DNA of 64,000 bases from Chloranthus sessilifolius (Eukaryota > Streptophyta > Magnoliopsida > Chloranthales > Chloranthaceae): assembly GCA_021018995.1 (NCBI GenBank), contig CM037588.1:36267000-36330999 (forward strand), given 5' to 3'. Below the pieces are notes generated by a model. That model was not told the origin of the DNA. It searched no databases and worked only from the letters and a program-made list of their open reading frames with translations. A program made the translations under genes and the position numbers. This document shows, one piece after another, positions 53,963 through 64,000 of the stretch (within the stretch, counting starts at the first letter, position 1; the number at the start of each line of letters is the position of its first letter).

Positions 53963-54583
53963 TTGTCACTACTTGCTATCCCAGGCCGTTCTCCTCCTAG
54001 CACAAATGGATCCTCTAAAGTATATGTTTTAAAAACCACTCTAACTAATCGAACTGCATGCTGGGAGCTTCTCTTATCAGAGTTTGACATCACGTATGTC
54101 ACCCAAAAATCAATCAAAGGGCAAGCACTCACTGATCATCTTGTTGAGAATCCCTTACCTGACTACAAGCCTCTGAGAACCAAGTTTCTTGATGAGGACG
54201 TCTTATTAATGACAGAGGATGACACAGAGGAAACAGAGGAGTCCTGGGTAATGCACTTTGATGGGGCATTAAATGTTGAAGGTCAAGGAGTCAGTGTTGT
54301 TCTGATTTCACCAAAAGGGTCTCACATACCAGTCTCCATCAAACTCAATTTCCCTTATACCAATAATATGGCCGAGTATGAAGCTTACGCAGCTAGCCTA
54401 CAAGTAGCTCTCAACCTAAACATAACTCATCTCAGGGTGTTTGGCAACTCGCAGTTAATCATATGCCAGACCAATGGTGATTGGAAGACAAAAGATGAGA
54501 AGTTGATCCCATACCATGAACATCTTGAGGATTTGATCGCCAACTTCAACAACGTTACATTCTCCTATGTCCCGCGAGCATGA
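53963..54583 (+). pseudogene. pol: Element B archaeal-type RNase H
   Basis: Open over 206 codons. It has the end of RNase H (LLSEFDITYVTQKSIKGQ), an acidic linker, then the archaeal-type RNase H: SWVMHFDGALNVEGQG (FDGA kept, unlike A), NNMAEYEAYAASLQ and LRVFGNSQLI (Asp of the GDSQ motif replaced by Asn). TGA 54581-54583 ends it where A has Arg-Asn. Confidence 0.85.
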
Positions 54584-55858
54584 AATCGGTTTGCTGACAC
54601 ACTCGTAATCTTGGCATCAATGGTCGAAATTCCATATGACATCGACATGAAGCCTATCAAGATTGAGAAAATAAATGAGCAATCCTTTTGCCTCCAGATC
54701 GAGAGATCCATAGATACAAATGATGAGCCACCATGGTTCTCAGATATCAAGATTTTTCTTGAAACTTGAGCTTTCCCTAAAGGCGCATCCAAGATCGACA
54801 ACCACACCATTCTAGCAATGAATTACGTCATCTGTGGCGAGTGCCTTTACAAGCGATCATAAAACAACATTCTGCTCATATGCTTGATTGAAAGCGAGGC
54901 AGCCAACATCATGAAAGAGATCCATGAAGGGGCATGCGGGGCCCACGTCAATGGGCATATGCTCACTAATAAGATCCTATGACAAGGATATTTCAGAACA
55001 TAATGGAAACAGACTGTTGCAAGCACATTTAAAAGTGCTAAAAATGCCAAGAACACTCCAGTCTGATACATGCTCTTGCTATAGATCTCCACAGCATGAC
55101 CACTCTTTGGCCATTTTTCACATGGGGTCTTGATGTAGTCGAAAAGATCAATCCAAAAGCATCTAATAGGCATCAATTCATCCTCATCGCCATTGAGTAC
55201 TTCAATTGGTAGAGGCTGCATCCCATATAAACATCACAACCAGCCATGTTGAAAAGTTTATCAAGAACAACATCATTTGTCGATTCGACATGCCCAAGGA
55301 CATCATCACAAACAATGGCACCAACTTTACAAATAAGTGCATTAGAGTCTTATGCGAGCAGTACAAGATCAAACATCACCACTCGTCACCATATCGGCCG
55401 CAAACCAACAGAGCCATCGAAGTCGCCAATAAATAATTGTCTGCATCCTTGAGAAGATGGTCGGCACTTATCGAGATTGGAGTGAAAAGTTACCTTTTGC
55501 ACTATGGGCCTACCGAACGTCTATCCGTACCGCTACAAGGGCAACACAATTCTCCCTTGTGTATGGAACTGAGGTCGTGCTACCAGTTGAAGTTGAAGTA
55601 CCTTCACTCTGTATCCTCATCGAGTCTAATTTATTGAAAGATGAAAGAGAAATATTCTATTTCGAACAGCTGTACCTAATCGATGAGAAAAGGCTCCTAG
55701 CTTTATGTCACACCCAGGCCTATCAAAGGAGGATCGCATATGCTTACAACAAACGTGTTCACACTCGAGATTTAAAAGTGGGTGGCACGGTATTACTCCT
55801 CCTCGCCACCATGGACAGAGATCATTTTCTCGAGCCCATCAACACTGGATACATATAA
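54584..55858 (+). pseudogene. pol: Element B integrase, degenerate
   Basis: Collinear with A's integrase but with stops (for example TGA near 54767, TAA near 54858, TGA near 54979) and frameshifts. Recognisable pieces are HEGACGAHVNGHM-type sequence near 54940, HVEKFIKNNI, then DIITNNGTNF, in which the second catalytic Asp of A is Asn, and SSPYRPQTNRAIEVANK. The C-terminal piece (HTQAYQRRIAYAYNKRV) lies in another frame and lacks about 25 codons present in A. It ends at TAA 55856-55858. Confidence 0.85.
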
Positions 55859-55860
55859 CG

Positions 55861-58486
55861 ATTGTACTACTAGTCTCCCACGGCAAGGTAAGTATTGATA
55901 AAAATTGATATATGACTGCTTAAGGACCCCTTAAAAGTGGTCGTCACTTCAAACTCAAGTAACCAAAAAGTGTCCCTGAATGATCACACCCTTTGCTACC
56001 CCATTCGAGCCAATGGCATTTCCTTCATTAACCTCATAGAAAGATAAAAAAGGAGGAAAAAGTGTGTATATACCAACAAACAAAAAAAAAAAAAGAGAGA
56101 AAAGAGTTACCATCAAAATCCAAAAAAAAAATTAAAAATCAGAAAAACAAAATCCCAAAAAGAGGTCTAAAAAAAGCAAAAAGAACAAAAATATATATAT
56201 AGAAAAGAAAAGAGATAGAAAAAGAGGGGCATGTACAGTAAACATCCCCCAAGAAAGAAGTGTATTATGACAGCTAAAACCTAATCAAGAAAAACCTTTA
56301 AACCCCAGAATATCTTAAAAATTCTTAACCTATCCCTTCTAACTCATGGCCATGATACATCCCTAAAGAAAGCCCCTTTAAGGTTTACTAGGAGTCATGA
56401 TATTCGTTGAGTTAGTACGAGCCAAGCTGAGAGGCAACAAAAGAATTCCATCCAGCCGGCTATGACGGAATCAACGTCCATGTTGTGGCCTTTAAAAAAG
56501 GAAAAGAAGATAAAATATATAGGCTCAAAGCAAAAAGGACGTAGTGAAAATCCACAATGGCACTACGGGTAAAAAGAGTGAGCTTGTGCGGACCAGGTAA
56601 AAACCTGAAAAGGTGCCTGGGGTAAAAATGCAAAAACCCATGGACGTAGTGAAAACCCGAAAGGGTGCTACAGGTAAAAAAGAGGGCAATAAAGGGCACG
56701 ACAAAAACCAGTCTTGGGCGCTGTTAGAAAAAAAGCTGAAAAAGAAAAATAGAAAGTCATCAGTTACTCCCTTGGTTACAATTATGAATTATCTGGATGC
56801 CACCTGAGCCACTCATGTTTGCTCAAATCAGGTCCTGATCAGGTAGATCCTTAGACCACACCATCAAACGTATGACCCGGGGTAAAGAGAAAAGGTTAAT
56901 TCAATCCAAAGGGATGGACGTTCCGACCTTGGTAAAAATTCTAAACCTCAGGTCCGACCGCATGAATAAGGTTTGACTATGCTCAAAATTGGACCCGTTA
57001 CTTCTTCTCATTCTTAAGGCATCAAACAAAAACGAGAAGAAAAGAAAGAGAAAGAAAGAAAAAAACAATCTGAAAAAATACAAAAATATAAACTCCTTTT
57101 TTATGTACATGTACATATTTACACCATCGTACTTCCATCTCAAAATGAAGAAAAAGAATAAAAAATTCTAAAAATAAAAATCCAAAAATACATAAATCTT
57201 AAAAAATGATAAGTATAGGCAAAAGTTTGCTTCTCCTTCTATTATATAGGATGCATATTTGTTACTTATATAAATAAAAAATGGATTGACGTTATCTTGA
57301 GAATGTGCAGGAACATCAAAATGGCCCAAAGCCTCGAAGCAGGCAACCTCTCAGCGATGGACAAATCAGATGAAGCATCTCATCACTAACCTATGACGCT
57401 AGTCTATTCAAAAGAAAAAGAGAAAGAAAATCATTTGACAAAAGAAAAAAATTACTTTTTGCCACGCACAGCTATGCACATGCATGCTTCAATGTGATAT
57501 AATGTCAATATTTTATCGACAACGCAGCTATACTAAATTAATGTCCTAAAATCTAAGGTTCGCCTTAGATCTTTGGATCCTACTTCAAAGTAGTAGCGAC
57601 AATGTCAATCTCGATCAAACAATCAATGTATCGATCGATTTAATTCCACTGCTAAATAAGATTATATATCAAACAACTATGTTCATGCATGGATGCAGAT
57701 GGGATCTTTTCCCTTGATTATTCTTGGGCGTAGGGTTAAAACCTGCATGGTATCCCTGTAAAGTGTACGCCATGCATCTGTGTACCCGTTAGATGATCGT
57801 TGTTCCTGTAAATAGTACCCAGACGGGATCTGGGTCAGGACATCCATTAGCCTTTGTTATTTATCACCCCTAATGGGTCCATATTTCTGCATAGTTGATC
57901 TGTTTATAAGATCATTGTCAAGAGCATCACACATTCCCAAAAAGCGTTGCGACATCAATATTCACTCCGCTCGGGTAGTTGTGCTAAATTATCTTCGAGA
58001 ACGATGGGTTCGCCTAAAAAATCTTGAACCCTACCTCGTGTAGGGGCACCCATGGCCGGTCAAATGGGGCACTCAATGCCTTATGAGATTGGATAGAAAC
58101 CATTGGATCATCGCATCATTGCTTTACGCCAATCTTTAAATATGAGTTCATCACCCTCCCGCTCGCAGGGCTATTTTATTCAGAATAAAACTTGAACATC
58201 GAACATCATCAATCATTTCACCTTCTCGGTCATGCCTAGTAATGTCGCTATGTGATTGGGGATCGATAGTCTTGAGGAACGAATGTTATCCCAAGTGTTG
58301 GGCTTTCGCTACTCTTCATCTCGAGTGACGGACATTTTACCAATTGTCGGGCTTACATCACTCTCCATGTTTTTTACCTTTTTTGATATTTGAGTTTCAT
58401 TTTGAATACAACGGACCCGATAGCAGTGCCTTGGGACTCTTCGGATGTCTTTTTCTTTGGCATACGATCATTAGTGATCCGATATC
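55861..58486 (+). other. Element B non-coding region between pol and 3' LTR
   Basis: It lacks the two antisense genes of A but aligns with both flanks of them (37123-38400 and 47741-48979). Hairpins: 56540-56567 (CGTAG / CTACG), 56593-56620 (CCAGG / CCTGG), 56645-56672 (CGTAG / CTACA), 57552-57569 (TCTAAGG-TTCG-CCTTAGA), 57580-57593 (CTACTT-CA-AAGTAG) and 57817-57835 (ACCCAGA...TCTGGGT). An A-rich, non-coding stretch fills 57000-57470. Confidence 0.75.
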
Positions 58487-58499
58487 AAAGAGGGGCATC
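58487..58499 (+). other. Polypurine tract of element B
   Basis: AAAGAGGGGCATC lies directly before TGTAGACACC at 58500. Confidence 0.85.
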
Positions 58500-59919
58500 T
58501 GTAGACACCCAAATTTATTCCAAGGCCCAATCGACACATACTTCGAGAAAGGCATACACCCAATCATCCGAAAGCACCTCTCGAACCCTTAGAGCTTAAC
58601 CCTGAACCTTTAAAACCACCCTTCGAGAACACTTAGAAGGCCTAACCAGAGCCATAGAACCCATAACTGAATCCCATTAACCCTTAGTAGACCAGCCCCG
58701 AGCCTAATTTTTGAAGCATGTTGTGTCGTTACCCAGAATTGGACCTTGCATATATTTTATATACGCAAGGAAGATTTTTCTACAAATTGGCCTTTCGTAT
58801 ATATTATATACGCAAGGCATATTTATGTTTTCAGGCTTCAGCTGCGGGCTCTGAACTTCCCTTCTTCTCAGAGAGCACTCTTCCTAAGCCTAGCATATAT
58901 ATTATATATGCATGACTTAGGAATAGTGTGTTTTTTTTTAAATGGCCGAATTTCACTTTTGGGGTTTGACTTTTCGACCACCCCAAGGTTTGAGGTTGGT
59001 TTCTTTGGGACTGTTGCACCCCTCCTAGAGTTTAGTGCTACCCTTTAGCCATATAGAACCCCACCCTATCATCTACCATTAAACCCAAGTTCCCACCTAT
59101 CTAAGCCCTAGAAATCCTAGAAACCTTTAGATCCCCATTACCTAATTGCTAACCCAATTAGCACCTTAAATAGTGACTAATCTCCTCTCCTTCTATATAT
59201 AGAGAGACACACCCCTATGCTTCAAGGCTTGAAAAAATTTCCAAAAGAGAGAATCCTTTAGAGTTTTCCCCTCCTTGTTCAAGCTTCAAATCCACAAAAT
59301 TCCATAACTAAGGTTCCCCTTTTAGACCCCATCTTCCATCACCAATCCCTTAGCTTTAGGAAGAACAAGGCTTTAGCCTATCTCTCCTACTTCCTAACTC
59401 TTAAACCTTAGAGTTCAAGACCCATCCTTCATCCTATTTGCTATCGAAAGCTCATCGGAAGTGCATTCATATGAAGGTCCACAGCGGTGCTACAAGGGCC
59501 CGGAAGCTCCAGTGCTCCCCACTATTCCTCTACCTTCTTGTGCTTTCCCTCTATCTTAGAATTGAGCCGTTACGCCACCCAAATTTTATTGGGTACTAAG
59601 GGATTAATAGGATCAGAGTGCCTTCGGGCAAGGGGGAGTGGCGCTCATTTTTTTATTTCTTTTCATATTTGGCCATAAGTAGAGCTCGCTTATGAGCAGG
59701 TTGATCGGGTGCATAATACCTTCCCGATCGATAACTGAGGCCCCTACCGAAGATCCTTTGGCATTGACCGGTGAATCGGAGTCATATTTTGCACTTCAAT
59801 GCTTATATATCAATTTTGAGGTATCCCGGGTCACTAAAAGCTCCCGGTGGTGACTCCACCATCTTTTCAAAAGGAGAGTGCATCATTGCAACAGACTCGC
59901 GAGAGCCCACGGTTGCCCA
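58500..59919 (+). repeat. Element B 3' LTR (~1420 bp)
   Basis: It begins TGTAGACACCC. Palindromes are at 58743-58770, 58790-58818 and 58883-58921. TATATATAG lies at 59194-59202. The end, expected as GGTTGCACA, reads GGTTGCCCAGA and passes into a piece resembling the inside of F's LTR, so the exact boundary is uncertain. Confidence 0.8.
58743..58921. repeat. Palindrome cluster of element B, LTR copy (3 units)
   Basis: Arms are CCTTGCATATA and TATACGCAAGG (58743-58770), GCCTTTCGTATA and TATACGCAAGGC (58790-58818), and CCTAAGCCTAGCATA with a GACTTAGG end (58883-58921). The family is the same as at 19071-19197. The position relative to TATA is the same as A's palindromes. Confidence 0.88.
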
Positions 59920-60861
59920 GAACCCTTCCCGGACCCTTAGAATCCATATCGGACCAGTATAACCCATACCGGACCTTTAGAACCCGTTAGCCTAAAATGA
60001 CTTTAATCTAGAAATTATTTAATGTGCATTGTACCTGCGACTTGCTAACCTGGCTGTCCACAAGTGAATTGCATGTGCGACGTATTAGTGTGTGTAGACA
60101 ACGGACATTGCATTAGCATTGCAACATTCAATGCTGCACTCGATTCATTTGGGAGCCAAGTGGCAACTAATCCAAGGATTAGGCTCCATGAAAACATGCA
60201 CAATGTCCATCAGGTCCATCCTAAAATTGAAAATTAAAATACATGCATGTTATCCGCCATCCAAATGTTGGCCAAAGTTGAAAATTTTCAATGCATCAGG
60301 TTTGCAGAGCACCACATGATATTTGACAAGTGATTTGAAAGGTTAATCAAGTCCAAATTTTTTTACAATATTTTGAGAGGTGTAGATGAACCTTCCAAAA
60401 TGGGTTCTGATATGTCTCTGAATTATACTTAAATAATCCCCAAAACTACACTTTGTTATGCTTTTGGTAAATTTAATTCTATACTGTTAATTTGCTTTGA
60501 TATGTCTCTGACACACGGATGACACGTTCTAGGTGGGGACTTAAGCCCAGAACTAGTTAATATCTTCTTTTGTGTGCCCTGATATACAGATGACGCGTTT
60601 TGGGTGGGGATGGCGAAACGTAATACCCATGCCAAAAACAAAACTGGGGCGGGGACCTAAGCCCAGAACCAGACAATATTGTGGCATGTGGGTCTGGGTC
60701 ATCACAAATTTTCATTAATTGAACTTTAGACAAATGAAAAGTAGAGGAGTCAAGCTTTCCAACGAGCCAAGGAACGCTCAAGTCGGAGTTGTACATCAAA
60801 AGTTACGAAAGAATGAACTAAAAAGAATCAAAACAAGAATTGCACAAGCATTGGAGAATTG
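59920..60861. other. Unassigned sequence with LTR-like fragments
   Basis: 59920-59995 resembles F's LTR interior (CCCGGACCCTTAGAATCCAT-type phrases, compare 61396-61470). 60500-60700 has imperfect repeats around ACAGATGACGCGTTTTGGGT and AAGCCCAGAAC(T/C)AG. 60735-60810 (CAAGCTTTCCAACG, then GTCGGAGTTGTACATCA) resembles an LTR stretch of A at 26215-26270. I see no gene. Confidence 0.6.
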
Positions 60862-61300
60862 TGTAGACACCCCGTTTTTGACCACTCGAAGTATAAAAAA
60901 CTATTTAGTCAACCATTGACCTTGCCCTGAATTATGAAAAAACCTCTATTTTCGGAAATTATACGCTAGAATCCCAGCATATAATTGATTATATGCTAGA
61001 CTCCTAGCGCATAATTAGACCCGACCCAGTCCGAACTTATTCCCCAATTATACGCTGGAGTCACAGCATGTAATTGATGATACGTTGGACTCCCAACGCA
61101 TAATTAGTCCTCATGAACTAGGACTCCAAAACTTTGTGAACCGAATTCTCTCCCGGATTATAGGCCTAGATCCTATCATATAATTCATTATACGTTGGGA
61201 TCCCAACATATAATCAGTCTGCTTTTGACTGAGACACTCTCTATCTCACTCCCAACCCGGCTCAACGAGTTGTAGATTATCCAAATTCTTATTATACACC
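60862..61300 (+). repeat. Tat LTR remnant G, cut by element F
   Basis: It starts TGTAGACACCCCG like the other Tat LTRs but is otherwise distinct. Six palindrome units in three pairs fill 60957-61215: 60957-60986, 60987-61018, 61046-61075, 61076-61107, 61157-61185 and 61186-61215. The arms are of the type AATTATACGCT / AGCATATAATT. Element F begins at 61301 after ACACC. The rest of G is not in the window. Confidence 0.75.
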
Positions 61301-62877
61301 TGTAGACACCCAATTTTGGCCCAATCCTTTCGATATTGTATGGAGTCGATCACTATAGTTCATGTTGATCAGAGCTTCCGAAAGCACTTCTCATACCCTT
61401 AGAAGCCTTCCCGGACACTTAGAATCCATACCGGACCCCTAAAACCCATACTGGACCTTTAGAACCCATTAGAACCCTAGATACCCTTAGGAAGACTTAG
61501 AAAAATCTTAGAGAGAGACTCCCAATCCCCGAAAAGTTTCAAAGTCAGCCAATGGAGGCTCGAGGCCCCAAAAAAATTACATTTCATTGTTTCATGATGT
61601 TGTGCGGCCCTCGACCTTCCAATTAGCATTACTTTTGAGAGAAAAGTCTGATTGACTGTTATATTATATCATTTTGGGATAGCTCGAAATGATACATTCA
61701 ATGGGCATGAAAAAAAATTAACCCATAAATTTCCCATGCGTGCATTGTATGCATGCATGACCAAAAAAAGTCACCTTCTCTAGAAATGCTCCAACACGGG
61801 CCCTCAATTTCTGAGTTTCTTTTAGGATTTAAAGCATGCATGCATAGTTTGCACGCACGCCTTAAAACCTGGAAAATCCAAATTTTAGAGTTTTTCAAGA
61901 TGGGCTTTTGATTGTGGATCATCCAAAAGTTTGGGGTGTGTTTCTATAGAACTGTTCTACCCCTCCCAACCTTAGGTATCACCCCTTTGCCATTTAAGTC
62001 ATCACCCCATCATACACCATTAAATCAAATTCCCTCTTCTCCAAGCCCTAGAAAACTTAGAAAACCTTAGATTTCCCATTACCTAATTGCTAAACCAATT
62101 AGTAATTTAAATCCCCCCTAATCACCTTTCACTCTATAAATAGAGACCCCCCTCTTGTTTAAGGAGACCTTGAAATTTTTCTTAAAGAAGAAACTATACA
62201 AAAATCCCTCCTCATTCCAAGATTCAAACCATCCAAACCTTAGAACTTTATTACTTCCCTCACACCACCACACTTCTACCATCAATATCTTTAAGCCTTT
62301 AGCAAGTAAGAATCCATATCTCATCTCTCATACCATCATTCCCACGCTCATAGCTCCCAAGCCTTAGTAAGTTAGAACCCTTCTCTAACCCATCGTGCTA
62401 TCGGAAGCTCACCGGAGTTAGTATCAACGCGAAGATCCGATGATAGTGCTACAAAGGCCCGAGAGCTTTGATTCTCCCCTCTTTTCCACTACCTTCTTTT
62501 ACTTTTCCCTTATCCTATGATTTGAGTCGTTACGCTGCCAAAATTTTGATGATTGCGGAGAGCTTAATAGGATCCAAGTGCCTTCAGGCAAGGGAAAGTG
62601 CCACTCATTTTCCTCTTTATTTTTCCTTTTTATTTTATATTTTGTCATAGTAGAGGCCACTTATGAGTGGGCTAATTGGGTGCCTAACACCTTCCTGATT
62701 TGTAACCGAAGTCCCTACCTAGAGGCTTTAGCATAGACAGGCAATTCGGTGTCAAATCTAGCACTTCGGTGCATATGATATTGATTTGAGCGTATTTTGG
62801 CACACCAAAAGCTTCAGGTGGCGACTCCATATACGAGCGCATCATCGCAACAGGTCCACAAAACCCACAGTTGCACA
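61301..62877 (+). repeat. Element F 5' LTR (1577 bp)
   Basis: It begins TGTAGACACCCAATTTTGG and ends CAGTTGCACA. The palindrome pair is 61735-61759 and 61831-61864, with arms of the type ATGCGTGCAT / ATGCATGCAT. TATAAATA is at 62135-62142. The shared phrase AACTGTT(C/G)(T/C)ACCCC follows the palindromes, as in A and B. Confidence 0.88.
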
Positions 62878-62879
62878 GA

Positions 62880-62897
62880 TGGTGACTCCACTGTGGA
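62880..62897 (+). other. Primer-binding site of element F, tRNA-Arg type
   Basis: TGGTGACTCCACTGTGGA lies two bases after the LTR end. It differs at two positions from the expected TGGCGACTCCACTGGGGA. Confidence 0.8.
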
Positions 62898-64000
62898 TAA
62901 TTTTTAGAACCTTTTCTTGAAGTTTTGGTCCCATTGCATGTGTCATTTTCCTAGTATGTTTGTCCTTTTTGGCCTAGTCGGTTGACTGGCACTGTGTTTA
63001 TTTTTCTACTTACCCCTATGATTCTGCATATTTTTCCCTAGTCATTTGACTGGCCACGTTTATTATTCGCCTAAGCCATTTGGCGGGCCTACTTGATAAT
63101 TATATTTAAATTCTCGTCATTTATATTTCTGTAATTTTCGCCTAGTTGCTTGAGTGACGCCTTTGCTTTTACTCACCCTACGATTCGACACATTACATTT
63201 TAGCCTAGTTGCTTGACTAACATCATCATTTTTCTTACGATGTGATTGTCATATAACACCCTTGGACGCCGGCCCCTGGTGGTGGCATGGGACTCTCATA
63301 GCCCGAATAAAGGATGGTGGCGAAAGGCCCCAATTTTGAACTTAATCAAGCTCCCCTTTTATTGAATGATAAAATGAACCAAGAAAGGACATAATAATTT
63401 CATTTCGCGCGAGTAGCTTTTTCAAAAGGGGAGGGAAAATTAGGCACCGATAGACACCACCCAGTCCCAAGTAGAGCGGCAACCCCTGTGGTGATGATCT
63501 CGAAAAGGACCACCACATCCAGTATCTGAGAAGGTGTTTGCATCGAAGGTATATCGGTTGGGTGACCGAACTTGTTAAGAACCCTAAAACCTTGGGGAGA
63601 GTGCTAGTAGAATTGAATTAGCCTTGTATCCCTAGGTAAAGAAAAAAGTCCTAGGAGGCATTGCCTCAAAAACCCAAGTTAAAGGCCAACTTGAAATAAC
63701 AGCCTGGTATTTTTTATACAAAATATACCGTGTGTGCATAGTATGCACACATAGCTAAAAAATTTCAAAATTTTGTACATGCGTGCATAGTATGCATGCA
63801 TAGCTTATTTGTAGTGAGTTCAAATTTTGGGTCCTTTCTCAGTCCCCCTAACCCCCCCGCGCGTTGGTTTCAAGATTCTCGATACTTCCTACATTCTAAG
63901 GGCCCAATGCTCTCACCAGTCAAGAGAGGTCACCCTCTTATTGACTCTTTCGAGAGATCATGGAACCGCATGGAAATCTGTGCCCTTAAAGGTCGAGAGA
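62898..64000 (+). other. Element F leader with tandem hairpins and palindromes
   Basis: Small stems: 62972-62990 (GCCTAGTC-GGTT-GACTGGC), 63036-63055 and 63069-63088 (CTAAGCC-ATTT-GGCGGG), then two weaker ones to about 63215. Conserved block at 63263-63292 (GGACGCCGGCCC). Palindromes at 63730-63756 (GTGTGTGCATA / TATGCACACAT) and 63778-63805 (ATGCGTGCATA / TATGCATGCAT) match those of F's LTR. Confidence 0.8.

Larger units (their letters stand above)
18153..59919 (+). mobile_element. Element B: degenerate Tat-lineage Ty3/gypsy element, split by C and A
   Basis: Fragments in order are: 5' LTR end, PBS, leader, gag, protease/G-patch, RT N-terminal half (to 24927); then, after the 28.2-kb nested block C+A+D, RT C-terminal half, RNase H, archaeal-type RNase H, integrase, 3' non-coding region, polypurine tract and 3' LTR (53131-59919). 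The RT reading frame resumes exactly after the AATAC duplication of C. Many frameshifts and stops make it the oldest element of the nest. Without the nested block it is about 13.6 kb, with no antisense genes between pol and the 3' LTR. Confidence 0.85.
61301..64000 (+). mobile_element. Element F: 5' end of another Tat-lineage element
   Basis: 5' LTR 61301-62877, PBS 62880-62897, then a leader with tandem hairpins and a palindrome pair, running out of the window before gag. Its leader matches B's in order, up to CAGTCAAGAGAGGTC near 63921. No coding sequence of F is in the window. Confidence 0.85.

Noticed and set aside
1..64000. tRNA, rRNA or host single-copy genes
   Set aside because: I looked for tRNA B-box-like and conserved gene motifs and saw none outside the retroelement PBS sequences. 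A tRNAscan or protein search would settle it.

Overview
This window is plant nuclear DNA made almost entirely of nested LTR retrotransposons. Three Ty3/gypsy lineages are recognisable. Athila-type elements carry a primer-binding site (PBS) matching the 3' end of tRNA-Asp. A Tekay/Del-type LTR begins TGTAATATCC after GGTGGGGAGAA. Tat/Ogre-type elements have a second, archaeal-type RNase H before integrase, LTRs beginning TGTAGACACC, and a PBS that fits tRNA-Arg. CCHC gag knuckles, TATAAATA promoters and GT..AG introns point to a TE-rich angiosperm. I see no host housekeeping gene and no tRNA or rRNA gene. Every recognised element lies in the + orientation.

Layout. 1-3739: right end of a non-autonomous element with a Tekay-type 3' LTR. 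3740-11538: Athila-type sequence arranged internal region - LTR - PBS - gag - protease. 11539-18152: a gene-less Athila-type element E, inserted in that protease region and cut off inside its 3' LTR. 18153-59919: old Tat element B, lacking most of its 5' LTR. B's reverse transcriptase is split by solo LTR C (24928-53130, duplication AATAC). C is split by giant Tat element A (25949-50635, 24.7 kb, duplication GTATT). A is split by solo LTR D (42113-44530, duplication GATAT). The order of insertion is therefore B, then C, then A, then D. 59920-61300: unassigned sequence and a Tat LTR remnant G. 61301-64000: 5' LTR and leader of another Tat element, F.

Element A is the most informative. It has LTR, PBS, a leader with tandem hairpins, gag, protease, G-patch, RT, RNase H, archaeal-type RNase H and integrase (D,D35E visible), with several nonsense codons. 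Between pol and the 3' LTR it carries two antisense genes. One is a plant mobile domain (PMD) gene of at least seven exons in which every completely delimited exon is a multiple of three. The other is a DUF7745-like gene with a coiled-coil tail. About 20 copies of one palindrome (TGGCGCAACT...AGTTGCGCCA) lie in both LTRs, before gag, and before each antisense gene.

The most interesting pattern is shared by the Tat copies A, B and F, and by remnant G. Each carries its own, unrelated palindrome family at homologous places: the LTR upstream of TATA and, where present, the leader upstream of gag. A and B also share hairpins with compensatory base changes downstream of pol, which suggests selected RNA structure. 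A's gag contains a 195-bp fold-back duplication that has replaced the capsid-coding core.
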